Shown here one piece after another: positions 1 to 10,117 of a DNA stretch of 64,000 bases (within the stretch, counting starts at the first letter, position 1; each line of letters begins with the position of its first letter). Made by a program: the position numbers and the translations under genes. The notes beneath the pieces are model-generated. The model was given only the letters and a program-made list of their open reading frames with translations. It had not been told where the DNA came from and searched no databases. Origin of the DNA: Hydrangea macrophylla. Taxonomy: Eukaryota > Streptophyta > Magnoliopsida > Cornales > Hydrangeaceae. Location of the stretch: positions 119,002,458 to 119,066,457 of the forward strand of contig CM066994.1 in the NCBI GenBank assembly GCA_033977485.1. The letters run 5' to 3'.

Positions 1-613
1 CATCAATCCCAAAATTGAGACATAGATTCCATCATTAATTAATATCCACCACATAATTAATATTGACACCCAATCCAATGAGATATTGACTCATTTAAGG
101 ATCTCACCCTTTTAGGGATCAAAGTGTAAATATCAAATGTACGTGTCTACAAATTAACTTAAGATTTAGAGCATAAGCACTCATAATAGCCATGAGGTAT
201 TAATTATCTTATAAGTCAGTATAAAGATAATTACCCCAAGTCAATCCCGTTTAATACACAAAGTGTACCAGTATAGTGAGTTGAAACTATACCGTTTTCC
301 GTAGTCAAGACAAACCTGCTACAACACCATGCTGCAGTCCTACCGATGGTGTGTCCAAACCCATCTAAGATTGTAAACTAAAATCTTACATTCTATAATA
401 TCTTATGGCCTGATCTTCCGTGTGTAAGTCGAACTCTACACACCAAACCACCTACTATATAGAATGAGAGACACACATGCATAATATTAAATAAATAATA
501 TAATACAAATATTGTCCACACAGATTCTCATAAAAAAAATGAATTAACTGATTTTATTAAATGAATAATAAATCAATTACATAAAGTATGACTTTTAATA
601 TATATTCCTAACA
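1..613 (-). mobile_element. Truncated Copia-like LTR/leader remnant
   Basis: Read on the minus strand, the sequence begins TGTTAGGAATAT at 613 and runs off the window at 1. A TG start followed by AT-rich sequence without coding potential, then a segment resembling the untranslated leaders of plant Copia elements, suggests an LTR end plus adjoining leader. No partner LTR, primer site or TSD is visible in the window, so the element class is inferred from sequence style only. Confidence 0.35.
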
Positions 614-1095
614 GTAAGTACTAATGTTTCATGAATTTTGTATGTACAAATGGACTTCAATTCAAGAGAGAAAAAGAAGTTGAGGAGAGTGGAGTCATGG
701 GCAAATATAACTCTAACCCTTCGATGTGAATTTCCATCTCAAATTAGAATCAGTACCGTGCGGTGCATGGAAAAATGTTTCTTAATTCTATGTACGTATT
801 TTTTTACTAAGCAAATTTTATGTACGTAAATTTGGTAGTGGTATTATTATTTTATATATAATGTAGTTATATTATTTTACTAATTAATTAGCATAATTTG
901 TATCATGTGTGTGTGTGTATATTTGGAGATATATGTATATGTATAAAAATATATATATATTAAAACTTATTATATAAATTAGATATTGATGGTATTATAT
1001 ATGAATTAAAAAGTATATTATAGCTAATCTTGATTTCCTACAATTTTGAGATATATATTATAGCTGCTATATATGTATATATATATATATGTGAG
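614..1095. other. AT-rich intergenic DNA
   Basis: No gene or delimited element seen. It holds short TA/GT-rich runs and ends in the left TSD (1088-1095, TATGTGAG) of the neighbouring hAT element. Confidence 0.5.
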
Positions 1096-1743
1096 TAGGG
1101 TTGGCAAATGGGCGGGTTGGGTTGGTTTTGGGCGGGTCAGATGTGGGTCGATCGGGTAAGAAATGAGTTGTTGACCCGTATTTGACCTGTTTGTTTGGGT
1201 CAAGTTTGGGTGGGGTCAAAACTGGGTCGGGTCGAACCCAATGACCCGTTTATATATATATATAAATTAAAAATTTTTTATTTTATTATTATTGTGATTA
1301 TTATTTATTTTTTTGGATTTTTTTTTAAATCGAACCCAGGTTGAGAGGCAGTCTTCCATGGAGACGATTTTGCTGAGCAAAAATCCTAATCAGAAATCGC
1401 AGATATTAAACAAAAACCCTCATCATGAGTAAAAATCAATGATATTAAAGTTTAAACAAAAACACTCATGAAGAGAACTAAAACAAAATTCATGAACTGT
1501 AGATTTCAATATTAAATTCTGCAAAACATATGTAGTTAAACCGCTTGGAATCAAAACCCACCCCACTTGGAAATCAAAACCCACCCCACAGCTTGGAAAT
1601 CAAAACCCACCCGACCCCACCCCACCGCAGGAAATCAAAACCCACCCCACCGCTTGGAAATCAACATTCTGAGCAACGATCGTGACATATTCGAGTTCCA
1701 TACATAGATTCATACATATATCTGTAAATCAGTGTGTGTGTGT

Positions 1744-1821
<78 letters not shown>

Positions 1822-2159
1822 CTAAATCGATGAGTGTGTGTGAGACAGAGAGTACTGATTCAGAAATCTGAGCTATGGCGATGGCTGCAGTCGAAGTGTG
1901 GAAGCATCGCAAGAGAGAGATCGTGACTCTCTTGAGAACGATCAGGATGGATCTGTTTTTCTTGAGATCGCTGAGACTCGGATTGAAATCCCAACCCGTC
2001 GGGTGCCCATAAGTATAACCCGTGATAACCCCATGAATAATGTGTTTTAGTTTACTACCCATATATGACCCGCGTGTAGGAGTATAAGTCGACCCGCACT
2101 CATTGTTAGCGGGTGGATCTGGGCGGATTTATGGTTTGGGTGTGTTTTTGCCACCCCTA
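1096..2159. mobile_element. Non-autonomous hAT-type element, 1064 bp
   Basis: The ends are inverted repeats (TAGGGTTGGCAAA at the left; the right end reads TAGGGGTGGCAAA on the opposite strand). A perfect 8-bp TSD, TATGTGAG, lies at 1088-1095 and 2160-2167. An 8-bp duplication is the hallmark of hAT transposition. Both ends carry GGGCGGGT/GACCCG-type subterminal repeats. No transposase frame is present, so it must have moved in trans. The interior holds a large GT/GA microsatellite and several 'CAAAACCCACCCCAC' repeats around 1553-1655. Confidence 0.85.
1732..1819. repeat. Compound (GT)n-(GA)n microsatellite
   Basis: A GT run from about 1732 passes directly into a GA run ending near 1819, inside the hAT element. 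The antisense frame across it encodes only Leu-Ser and Thr-His dipeptide repeats and is not a gene. Confidence 0.95.
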
Positions 2160-2167
2160 TATGTGAG

Positions 2168-2189
2168 AGATAGAGAGAGGGTGAGAAAT

Positions 2190-2231
<42 letters not shown>

Positions 2232-3065
2232 CGATAGAGATTATATATATAAATCTGTATTAATTCTAAAAATAGGAAAAGTAGAAATAGAAAGAAAAAA
2301 AAAAAAAAACCTGCAAAAAATCACAAAACTACCACGTGACAAAAGTTCGATTTCACTTTATATTATATATATTTATCATCTCAAATATAACAACAATAAT
2401 ATGACTTAATTTTTAAAAATAAAACAACTTAGTTTGAAATGTAACTTTAAAGTAGCTGAAATCAAGGTGGCTCCGAGAATAGGATTACAAACACAAACTT
2501 AGTTTGAAAATCATACATTTGGGTTAGTTTTTAGGAACTCGTACGTTACTGATATGTGATTTCAATACGAGTAATGTCATGCTTTTAAATTTTTTTTTTC
2601 AAAGGTATTTTCTAACACAAATGACAGTGAATCAACCCAATTAATTTTGATTGTTGAGCCAGGATGTTATAAAAAATGAAACGTTTGAGGTACAACTACA
2701 ACAAATGTTTATTTTGTACTAATTGGACTCCATTCCATATCAGGGCCCATCCAAGTTCAATGCTTGCAATATGGGCTTTAAGGATCTTGTTTTGGGAGTG
2801 CTGAAAACATGTTGAGGGCTTGAGGCTCAGACCTAGTTTTACTTTTATCTAATTTTGTGAAAACTTATAACAAAAGAACCAGTTTTTGTGACATTTTCAA
2901 ATTAGACATTTACACATGTATAACCAAAAAAACAGCTACACAAACAAAGAACTGCTTATGTAGAATTTGTTCTTCTTTGAAGCAGAAGACTAATTTTGTG
3001 TTACCTAAATAGCTTCTACACAAAAGGATTCCACTGGTCCTCTCCCGTTCTTAAACTGCTTAGAA
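2168..3065. other. Intergenic DNA with GA microsatellite
   Basis: A (GA)n tract lies at about 2191-2225, followed by AT-rich sequence. Nothing else is recognisable up to the MITE at 3075. Confidence 0.5.
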
Positions 3066-3074
3066 TTATTCTTA

Positions 3075-3281
3075 GGATAAATTACAGTAACACCCTCTGA
3101 ATTATAACCGTTTTTCACTAGCACCCCCTAAAATTTAAAATTGGATAAATTCACCACCTAAACTATCATTTCATGTTGACACCAAAACCACTTCTTCAGG
3201 GGGTGAATTTGTTCATTTTGGATAGTTCCGAGGTGAGTCTATTCAGTTTTAAAGTTTAAGGGGTGTTATTGTAATTTACCC
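3075..3281. mobile_element. Mutator-like MITE, 207 bp
   Basis: The ends form an inverted repeat (GGATAAATTACAGTAACACC at the left; GGGTAAATTACAATAACACC read from the right). A perfect 9-bp TSD TTATTCTTA flanks it at 3066-3074 and 3282-3290. The 9-bp duplication points to Mutator-type mobilisation. There is no coding capacity. Confidence 0.8.
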
Positions 3282-3290
3282 TTATTCTTA

Positions 3291-4309
3291 CATGCCCAGT
3301 TCTTCCTAAAATCCCATTTGGCAACAACTTTTCTATAAGAGATTTGTTGAACTTCAAAATATAAAATAAAATCGAGTGGCAAAATGACTTCTATGTTTCA
3401 ATCGCAGAATATAAGAATCAATCAAAAAAATCTCTGCGTGACCGAAGCTGTTTTGTTCAGCTTTTGTTCCAAAGCAAATATTTGTTTGTTTGTTTGTTTT
3501 TTTTGGAAAGATTAAATTGGAGCTCAACCATCTTGGAGTTGGGGGAGTTTTCTGGCTAAGGCCATCTCGAGCCAAAGCTTTTAACTGCCAAAATGGTTCT
3601 TCCAAATCCAAAATCAACGCTCCAACGGATGAGCCATCACTCTCTGTAAAATGGAGAGTCCCAAAATCACGAGCCAATTTCCAGAGCATGGAAGAGAAGA
3701 GGGAAAAATTAGCGCGGACACTGTTAATGACCGTTTGTTATGAATAGTTTTATGAACAAATTAAAACTCAAAATCAGACTATAAGGATTTAAACATACTT
3801 TCTCTAAAATTTCAACCTTTCATCCTTCAACCCTCTCTTCTCTACTTCGCCTCTCTCTGTGTGTGTGTGGTTGAAGAAGAAGATAACCTAGGTGGGTGGG
3901 CTTGTTTTTTTTTTTTTTGGGGGGGCGGGATGGGGGGTTGGGGTTGTGGACTTGAGTTTTGTCCTAGTAGTGGGGGTGGGTTTACGTTTATACATATTGT
4001 GGGTTTGGGCTTAAATTTTATTTTGGGTTTGTTTTTTTGTTTTTTTTAACAGGATTTTGGGTATTCATTTAATTATACGATTTTACTAATTGTCATTTAT
4101 AAAAAAAAATTAATTTATCTTTATTTAATTTATGTCATTTAGTATTGATTGAAAATTTATGAAATACAAAATAAATGAAATGGCTAGTACTTTTGGCTAG
4201 TATGGTTGGAGAGAATTAAGCAAATTCACTCTGCATTTTACTATTCATATAGACAAAATGGTGATTTACCTAGTCAAAATAGTATCTAGTTTCATTGGAG
4301 TTGCTCTTA
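3291..4309. other. Intergenic DNA with degenerate element
   Basis: Contains a (GTTT)n run near 3483, a G-rich tract at 3920-3950 and AT-rich DNA. The segment ending at 4306 reads GAGCAACTCCAATG on the minus strand next to TTA, which looks like a PIF/Harbinger terminus; its partner end near 3520 is not convincing. Short open frames here have no recognisable domains. Confidence 0.35.
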
Positions 4310-4752
4310 GGCTTAGTTTGGCCCTCATGTGGCTTTTTAAAAGGAGCTTATGAAATTCATTACTAAGTTCTTTGATAATTTTATACAAGTGACACTACTT
4401 TTCAAAAAGACATCATGAAACCAAAAAGCAACATTGGGCTTTTAAAAGCTCTCTCCAAAAAAGCCCTAAGTTCAATTTTTGCAAAACTCGTAAACTAGTT
4501 ACCAAATGAATTAATATTAAATTATGCTTTAAAAAAGGAGAAGCACCGCTAAGCGGGTTGTAGCCCAATTGGCATAGCCTCTCTCTTCCCAGTGGGAAGG
4601 GAGTGGGTTCGAATGAGTGGCCCTTGTTGGGCTTTGCTGTGGGCCAGTGTGAAGCTTTAGGGTTGGATTGGGACTGAGGTGTGTGTGTATCCGGTCCAAA
4701 TTTAAGTTAGTAAAAAAAAAAAAAGAGCAGCACAAAAGGGCCAAACTAAGTC
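4310..4752. mobile_element. PIF/Harbinger-like MITE (GGCTTAG family) carrying a SINE
   Basis: Ends GGCTTAGTTTGG and CCAAACTAAGTC are inverted repeats. TTA flanks both sides (4307-4309, 4753-4755), the 3-bp TSD of PIF/Harbinger/Tourist elements. The body is closely similar to elements at 42354-42612 and 63376-63900. A SINE (4547-4724) interrupts it; without the SINE the element is about 256 bp, matching the other copies. Confidence 0.75.
4547..4724 (+). mobile_element. tRNA-derived SINE, 178 bp
   Basis: An RNA polymerase III box A-like motif TAGCCCAATTGG lies at 4561-4572. A box B GGTTCGAAT follows at 4606-4614, at tRNA-like spacing. The element ends in an A tract (4712-4724). Flanks GAGAAGCAC (4538-4546) and GAGCAGCAC (4725-4733) look like a TSD with one mismatch. 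This order (tRNA-like head, unrelated body, A tail) is typical of plant SINEs. It was retrotransposed by LINE machinery that is not in the window. Confidence 0.75.
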
Positions 4753-4755
4753 TTA

Positions 4756-5767
4756 GTAGTGGTTTTCTTCTTAAAGACATTTTTTGCGGGCAGATTCGGA
4801 ATGGCAAAAAGGTGGATATAATAGCCAGATCTTGCTCTTGGAATTCTGTGCTTATTAATTCTGAATTTCTCACATCACATAGCCACAAAAATTCAGGCTA
4901 TTCAACTTCCCATTAAAATAAAAAAAAAAAAATAAAAAAAAAAAAAAAAAAAAAAAAAAAACTTTACATAAATTTAGAGGCCACCTAACCGAAGATAAAG
5001 TAGTATGGCCCTTTTTACTTGGAAGGGTGAGTAATCAGTGAAAAGTGGCTATCAACATCTCACTGTATTTACTTGGATAGGACCTATATAGCACTTCTAT
5101 TGCTCGAGATTGGAGTTGTTTGCCTCTTATAGCTTTCTCAAGGAAAATTGTGATTTTTTAATATCTGTTGCCAACAACCCAATCCCCCCCAACCAACAAA
5201 ATAAAAAAGCAAATCCTTTTTTTCTTTTTTCTTTTTGGGACATGAAATTCCTATATAACATGTATTCTCTGTGACTCGATGAGTTTCTTTCATTCACCTA
5301 AAGAAAAGCGAGGAGAAATTATTGAATGGTGTTGGACCATAAGTCAAATGGTGATTCAAGTCAATAGTGGATTGACATGTGCCAAGTTATCTGTATAACA
5401 ATATGGCCTATATTGTAGTCTTTTATTGACCGAAACTACCACCTCATATTTTTAAAAAATTACACTAATCTATCTGAGGTATACTTATCTTTTTCAAGAA
5501 AATTAACACAATTTTAACTATTCAGTTTGCTCTACTATGAGGAAGGGAGGTGAGTGTAGTCTAACTATAAACGTCAAAGGAGGTTTGTATAATTTAAAAA
5601 AAAAAAAAAAAAACGAGAGCGATCTATATAATTGGCCCATACCTTGAGGAAGGTGAGTGTAATTTACCCAACATAAAACTCCTACACCCAAAAGTAAATG
5701 CAAATCTTGTCTTTATGTTGATTTTTTTTTTTTACATTCTTTGGATCGAATCTTTATATGATTTATG
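4756..5767. other. Intergenic DNA
   Basis: Contains an A-rich homopolymer tract (about 4917-4961), remnants resembling the GTGTAATTTACC MITE end (about 5640-5670), and AT-rich sequence. No gene was seen. It ends in the TSD TTATG (5763-5767) of the Copia element. Confidence 0.5.
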
Positions 5768-6782
5768 TGTTATCTCACGTGAGAATATTTGTGGCCCACT
5801 AATCTCTTGCACAGTTTTGTATTGATTGGACTCTTTTATAACATGTTAGCTAATAGGAAAATTTCCCAAATATTAATAAGAATAGGGGCGGATGTAGGAA
5901 GGCCTTAGGGGGGGCAATTGCCCCCCCTCAACTTTTGAAAATTTATCTTTTATCCTACATATTTCAAATATTATTCATTTTTGTCCTTTATTTGCCCCCC
6001 CTCAACTTTCAAAATAATTCTTTTATCTTATATATTTCATATATTATTCATTTTGCCCCTATTTGCCCCCCCTTCAACTTTTCAAAATTATTCTTTTACC
6101 CTATATATTTCATATATTATTCATTTTTGCCCTTTATTTGCCCCCCTCAACTTCCAAAATATTTTTTTTCCTTATATATTTCATATTATTCATTTTGCCC
6201 CGTATTTTCCCCCCTCAACTTTTCAAAATAATTCTTTTACCTTATATATTTCATACTTATTCATTTTTGCCCCTTAAATTTCTAGTTTGTCTTTTTTAAG
6301 CTTTAAAAAATGTAATTTGCCTCTTTTAAGCTTAAAAAAAATCGGGTCGGAGGCGCTGCCCCCAAACCCCTGTATAAACTTCTGCCCCCCCTGAACAAAA
6401 TTCCTGGGTCCGCCCCTGAATAAGAATATTATTTTTATAAACAATCAGTTTAGAGAGATTATAGAAACCCACGATGAAACGGTTTCTCTCGAAGTAGTTA
6501 TTCACTGGCCCCTTCTCTCCTCTATAGAAGGCATAAAACTTCCCCTTTGAAAGTAACGTTTCATCAAGTCACAGTATCTTGTTTTATGCATATGGAGAGA
6601 CAGAGAAAAGTAGAAGCCATATGAAGGTTTGATTAATTAAGGGGTTTTCAATCGCAGTCTCTATCAATCGACATGGCAAACAACGGTATGTAAATTTATA
6701 TGTGAGTTCTTAAGATGTATTAGATTCAAGAGCCATAAATTTTCCACATGATAGTATGATTTTTATCAATTATAGACTTACA
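5768..6782 (+). repeat. 5' LTR of Copia-1, interrupted
   Basis: Pairs with 22284-22745. It is longer only because a 535-bp element is inserted at 5884-6418 and a 9-bp segment (TTTCCCAAA) is extra. A palindrome TCTCACGTGAGA with a G-box core is at the left edge (5773-5784). Confidence 0.95.
5884..6418. mobile_element. Mutator-like element in the Copia-1 LTR
   Basis: Absent from the partner LTR. The ends are inverted (AGGGGCGGA; the right end reads CAGGGGCGGA on the other strand). The LTR sequence AATAAGAAT is duplicated on both sides (5875-5883, 6419-6427), a 9-bp TSD. The interior has about five tandem copies of a 66-72-bp unit (5920-6272) rich in GCCCCCCTCAACTTT, which creates overlapping open frames without a known domain. 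Similar CCGCCCCT-type remnants occur near 40120-40190 and 48660-48700. Confidence 0.75.
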
Positions 6783-6784
6783 GT

Positions 6785-6798
6785 TGGTATCAGAGCCA
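6785..6798 (+). other. Primer binding site of Copia-1
   Basis: TGGTATCAGAGCCA begins two bases after the 5' LTR ends. It is complementary to the 3' end of plant initiator tRNA-Met, the usual primer for Copia minus-strand synthesis. Confidence 0.9.
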
Positions 6799-8049
6799 TG
6801 TTTATGAATTAATACATCTTATAGATTAAACATGAAACTATATAATTTATGCGCCGCCGTACATAAAGCCTCGGATCTGACCGAAGCTATGTAATTATGT
6901 ATACATCAATTTGTTTCTGCATTATTAGATCCAGTACATAATTAGAATGAATTATTTGGAATTTGTGCATACGAAAAATCTCATGTTAGTTTAGTGCTCC
7001 AGAATTCTTTTGTTTATATGTTGACTTACAATCAGTGCATGTATAAACATTGAGATTGATTTGTTTTTGTACATGTATGTGATGATGTAGTATGGTATCA
7101 ATTTATGACATATGATATATTAATGGGTATCATGGACATGAATTATGTTCACATGAAAGTTTCTGCTTATGATTTACTCTGTTAATAACAGTTTATGTAT
7201 AGGAATAGTATAACATGTGTAAGATGCTCATCAAATTTATTTTGGAATAAAATTTGTCATGTAATTGGTATTGAATATTATATTACCAATCTCATTGAAA
7301 CCCTTGAGATTAAATCTTGACTGTATATTTTGTTTATTAGTTTTAGATTTAACTTCTAATCAAATTTTAAAAATAAAATAAAATAAAATAAAATAAAAGG
7401 GTTTAATATTTGATTTCATATCTTTACTTAGAGTTAATGTTGAAAATTTGTCATTGAAAAGATATTCTGATCACATTAAAGAACACTAAAATTATGAGCA
7501 TTAATATTATTTTAGTATATAAATAGTGATTAATTTATAAATGACAAAATATCTGCAATCATGTAATTAACTCTAATAAAAGGGATAGAGAATATCATTG
7601 GTTAGTTTTATATTCATAGGGTGTATTAATTTGGTAGTCACCAAAGTGATCTAGGTTAGTGAGCCTTATGAATATAAAACTACATTAAAGATTAGTCAAA
7701 TAAGGGTGACGTAAAAGACAATAATATTCTCAATGGCAGTCATAGTTAGGAGATTGAGACTAGCCCAAAGGAGAGTCACTTTCAACTTACTACGAACTGG
7801 ATAGGGTAATGTAATTTGTGTCACTTAGTAGTGTAGAATTGGATACCCAAAGGTAGCATAACTAACTAGTAGGTGGCATAAATTATATTAGATCGACCTA
7901 TATAGGTGATAACATTTAGCACCTATAGAGTGGACACTAGATATGCTAAGGCTTTCACCCAAAGGTGGAACCGATGTGATATCAATAGTTCATCTGTTTA
8001 GAATTTATAATTCTATATTATGGATAGACTCAAGGCCTTACCGTGAGCA
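6799..8049 (+). other. Copia-1 untranslated leader
   Basis: About 1.25 kb of AT-rich leader between primer site and gag, with an (AAAAT)n run at 7375-7398. No open frame with a known domain. Confidence 0.7.
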
Positions 8050-9240
8050 TTGTCCTATTTTATTTCTGTGACTATTCCCACTTCGTTGCAATCTCACGCA
8101 TCTAGCATTCCAACTCTCAATGGGTCTAACTTCTCAGAATGGTATGAACAAGTCCAATTCACACTAGGTGTGTTAGATCTCGACATGGCACTTTTGACTG
8201 AAAAACTTGAGGAAGTTACTGCTGATAGTACTGCAGAACAGTTTGATACTTTGAAAGCCTGGGAGAGATCAAACAGACTTAGTCTTATGTTTATGAGGAT
8301 GACCATAGCTAATAACATCAAGACCTCCCTCCCTCAAACTAATAGTTCATTGGAACTATTGACTGCTGTTAAAGAACGTTTCAAATCAGCAGATAAGTCA
8401 CTTGCAGGCACACTTATGGCAGAGTTAACTATTGTCAAATATGATGGTAATAGAGGAGTTCAGGAACATATCCTCTATATGACTGACAAAGCTGCAAAAC
8501 TTCGAGCACTAGGAATGCAAGTGGATGAATCCTTCTTGGTGCAGTTTATTCTCAACTCACTCCCTCCTCAGTTTGGCCCATTCAAAATTCACTATAACAC
8601 TCACAAAGACAAGTGGAATTTAAATGAGCTAACTGGTATGTGCATTCAAGAGGAAGTGAGACTGAGGCAAGAAGGACCCCACTCTGTGCTTGTTGTAACT
8701 CAAGGAGCTAAAAAGAAAGGAAAGTTTGTGAAAGGAAAGAGATTTCCACCAAAGAAAGGAGATGGACCTGGGGAAAGTAGCCAGGGCCGTGGAAAATTCA
8801 CTGTCAAATGTTACTTCTATGGCAAGAAAGGACATGTGAAGAAAGACAGCAGCAAGCGTAGAGCTTGGTTCGAAAAGAGAGGTATAAATCTTTCTTTTGT
8901 ATGTTATGAATCAAATCTTGCTGAAGTTCCTTCTAATACTTGGTGGATTGACTCTGGGGCCACGACTCACATAACAAATTCGATGGAGGGATTCCTTATC
9001 ACCCGGAAGCCGAGGGACAGTGAAAGATTCGTCTATATGGGGAACCGTCTCAAAGCGGAAGTGGTAGCTGTTGGAATCTACCGCCTACTCTTAGAGACGG
9101 GTCATCAGATGGATCTTATGGACACTTTATATGTACCTTCAATTTTTAGGAATTTAGTTTCTTTGTCTAAGTTGGATGTTAGTGGATATTCAGCTTTATT
9201 TGGTTGTGCAAAACTAGTTTGTTGTTTAACTCTGTTGTAG
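8050..9240 (+). pseudogene. Copia-1 gag and protease region
   Basis: An open frame of about 396 codons. The N-terminal two-thirds matches the Copia gag (UBN2/retrotran_gag) style, including the 'IPTLNGSNFSEW' opening. The nucleocapsid zinc knuckle near residues 254-268 is broken: the second Cys of CX2CX4HX4C is Tyr and the last is Ser. The protease active-site motif DSGA follows (near 8950, in WWIDSGATTHIT). No ATG stands at the expected start; the frame opens at TTG, so the original start may have mutated. The frame runs into a stop at 9238-9240 after a frameshift near 9200-9210. Not functional as it stands. Confidence 0.85.
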
Positions 9241-10117
9241 TTGGTTCTAGTATTTTATATGATGGTTTATATAAAATTTCTTTGAATCATGAGTTTGCAC
9301 AATCTTTAATAGCATTGCATTCGAATGTTGGTTCAAAACGTGGTCTAATTAATGAAAAGTCTTCAATCTTGTGGCATAGGCGACTGAGGCATATCTCCAG
9401 GGATAGAATTGAGAGATTGATGAAGACTGGGATTTTAGATAACCTACACTTCACTGATTTTGAAGTGTGTGTGGATTGCATTAAGGGAAAGCAAACCAAA
9501 CACACTAAGAAAGGTGCCACAAGAAGTACTGAGCTTCTTGAGATAATTCATACAGATATTTGTGGACCACTCTCCATTCCATGTTTTGCTGGAGAGCGGT
9601 ACTTTATCACCTTTATAGATGATCTTTCTCGCTGTGGTTATGTATATCTAATCCATGAAAAGTCTCAGGCCGTTGACATCCTTGAGGTGTTCATTACTGA
9701 GGTCGAGAGACAGTTTGATAGAAAGGTTAAAATAGTGAGGTCTGATAGAGGTGGTGAATTCTATGGTAGATATGATAGAGACGGGCCAAAGTCCTGGCCC
9801 ATTTGCCAAATTTCTTGAAAAGCATGGCATTTGTGCTCAATACACAATGCCAGGTACGCCACAGCAGAATGGAGTTGCTGAAAGGCGTAATCGTACTCTT
9901 TTGGATATGGTTAGGAGCATGATGAGTTTTTCAACTATACCTGATTCATTGTGGGGTGAAGCATTAAAGACTGCAATGTATATCTTGAATAGGGTTCCTA
10001 GTAAGGCAGTCCCAACAACTCCTTTCGAGTTGTGGACTGGTAGGAAGCCTAGTTTGAGACATTTACATGTTTGGGGTTGTCCAGCAGAAGTAAGGATCTT
10101 CAATCCACATGAGAAAA
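9204..10117 (+). pseudogene. Copia-1 integrase region, frameshifted and truncated by Gypsy
   Basis: Continues the polyprotein in another frame. A GAG-pre-integrase zinc region (WHRRLRH ... CVDC) lies at 9372-9480. The integrase core follows with D in IHTDICGP, D in SDRGGEF and E in [11 protein letters not shown], the DDE residues of Copia integrases. One extra A at about 9777 shifts frame again between the second D and the E. The reading is cut at 10117 by the Gypsy; the five bases GAAAA (10113-10117) are its left TSD. Frame arithmetic shows the pre-insertion reading frame continued cleanly into 19842. Confidence 0.85.

Noticed and set aside
1661..2062. Minus-strand 133-codon open frame
   Set aside because: It is the GT/GA microsatellite inside the hAT element, giving Leu-Ser and Thr-His repeats; no domain.
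3490..3747. 85-codon plus-strand frame with many Lys/Arg
   Set aside because: No recognisable domain, no splice or promoter context, and it sits in a probable degenerate element.
4561..4620. Possible tRNA gene (box A and box B)
   Set aside because: No cloverleaf or acceptor stem; the boxes belong to a SINE with A tail and flanking duplication.
5935..6299. Three overlapping Phe/Tyr/Ile-rich frames resembling membrane proteins
   Set aside because: Produced by the 66-72-bp tandem array in a Mutator-like element; all three frames are open because of composition.
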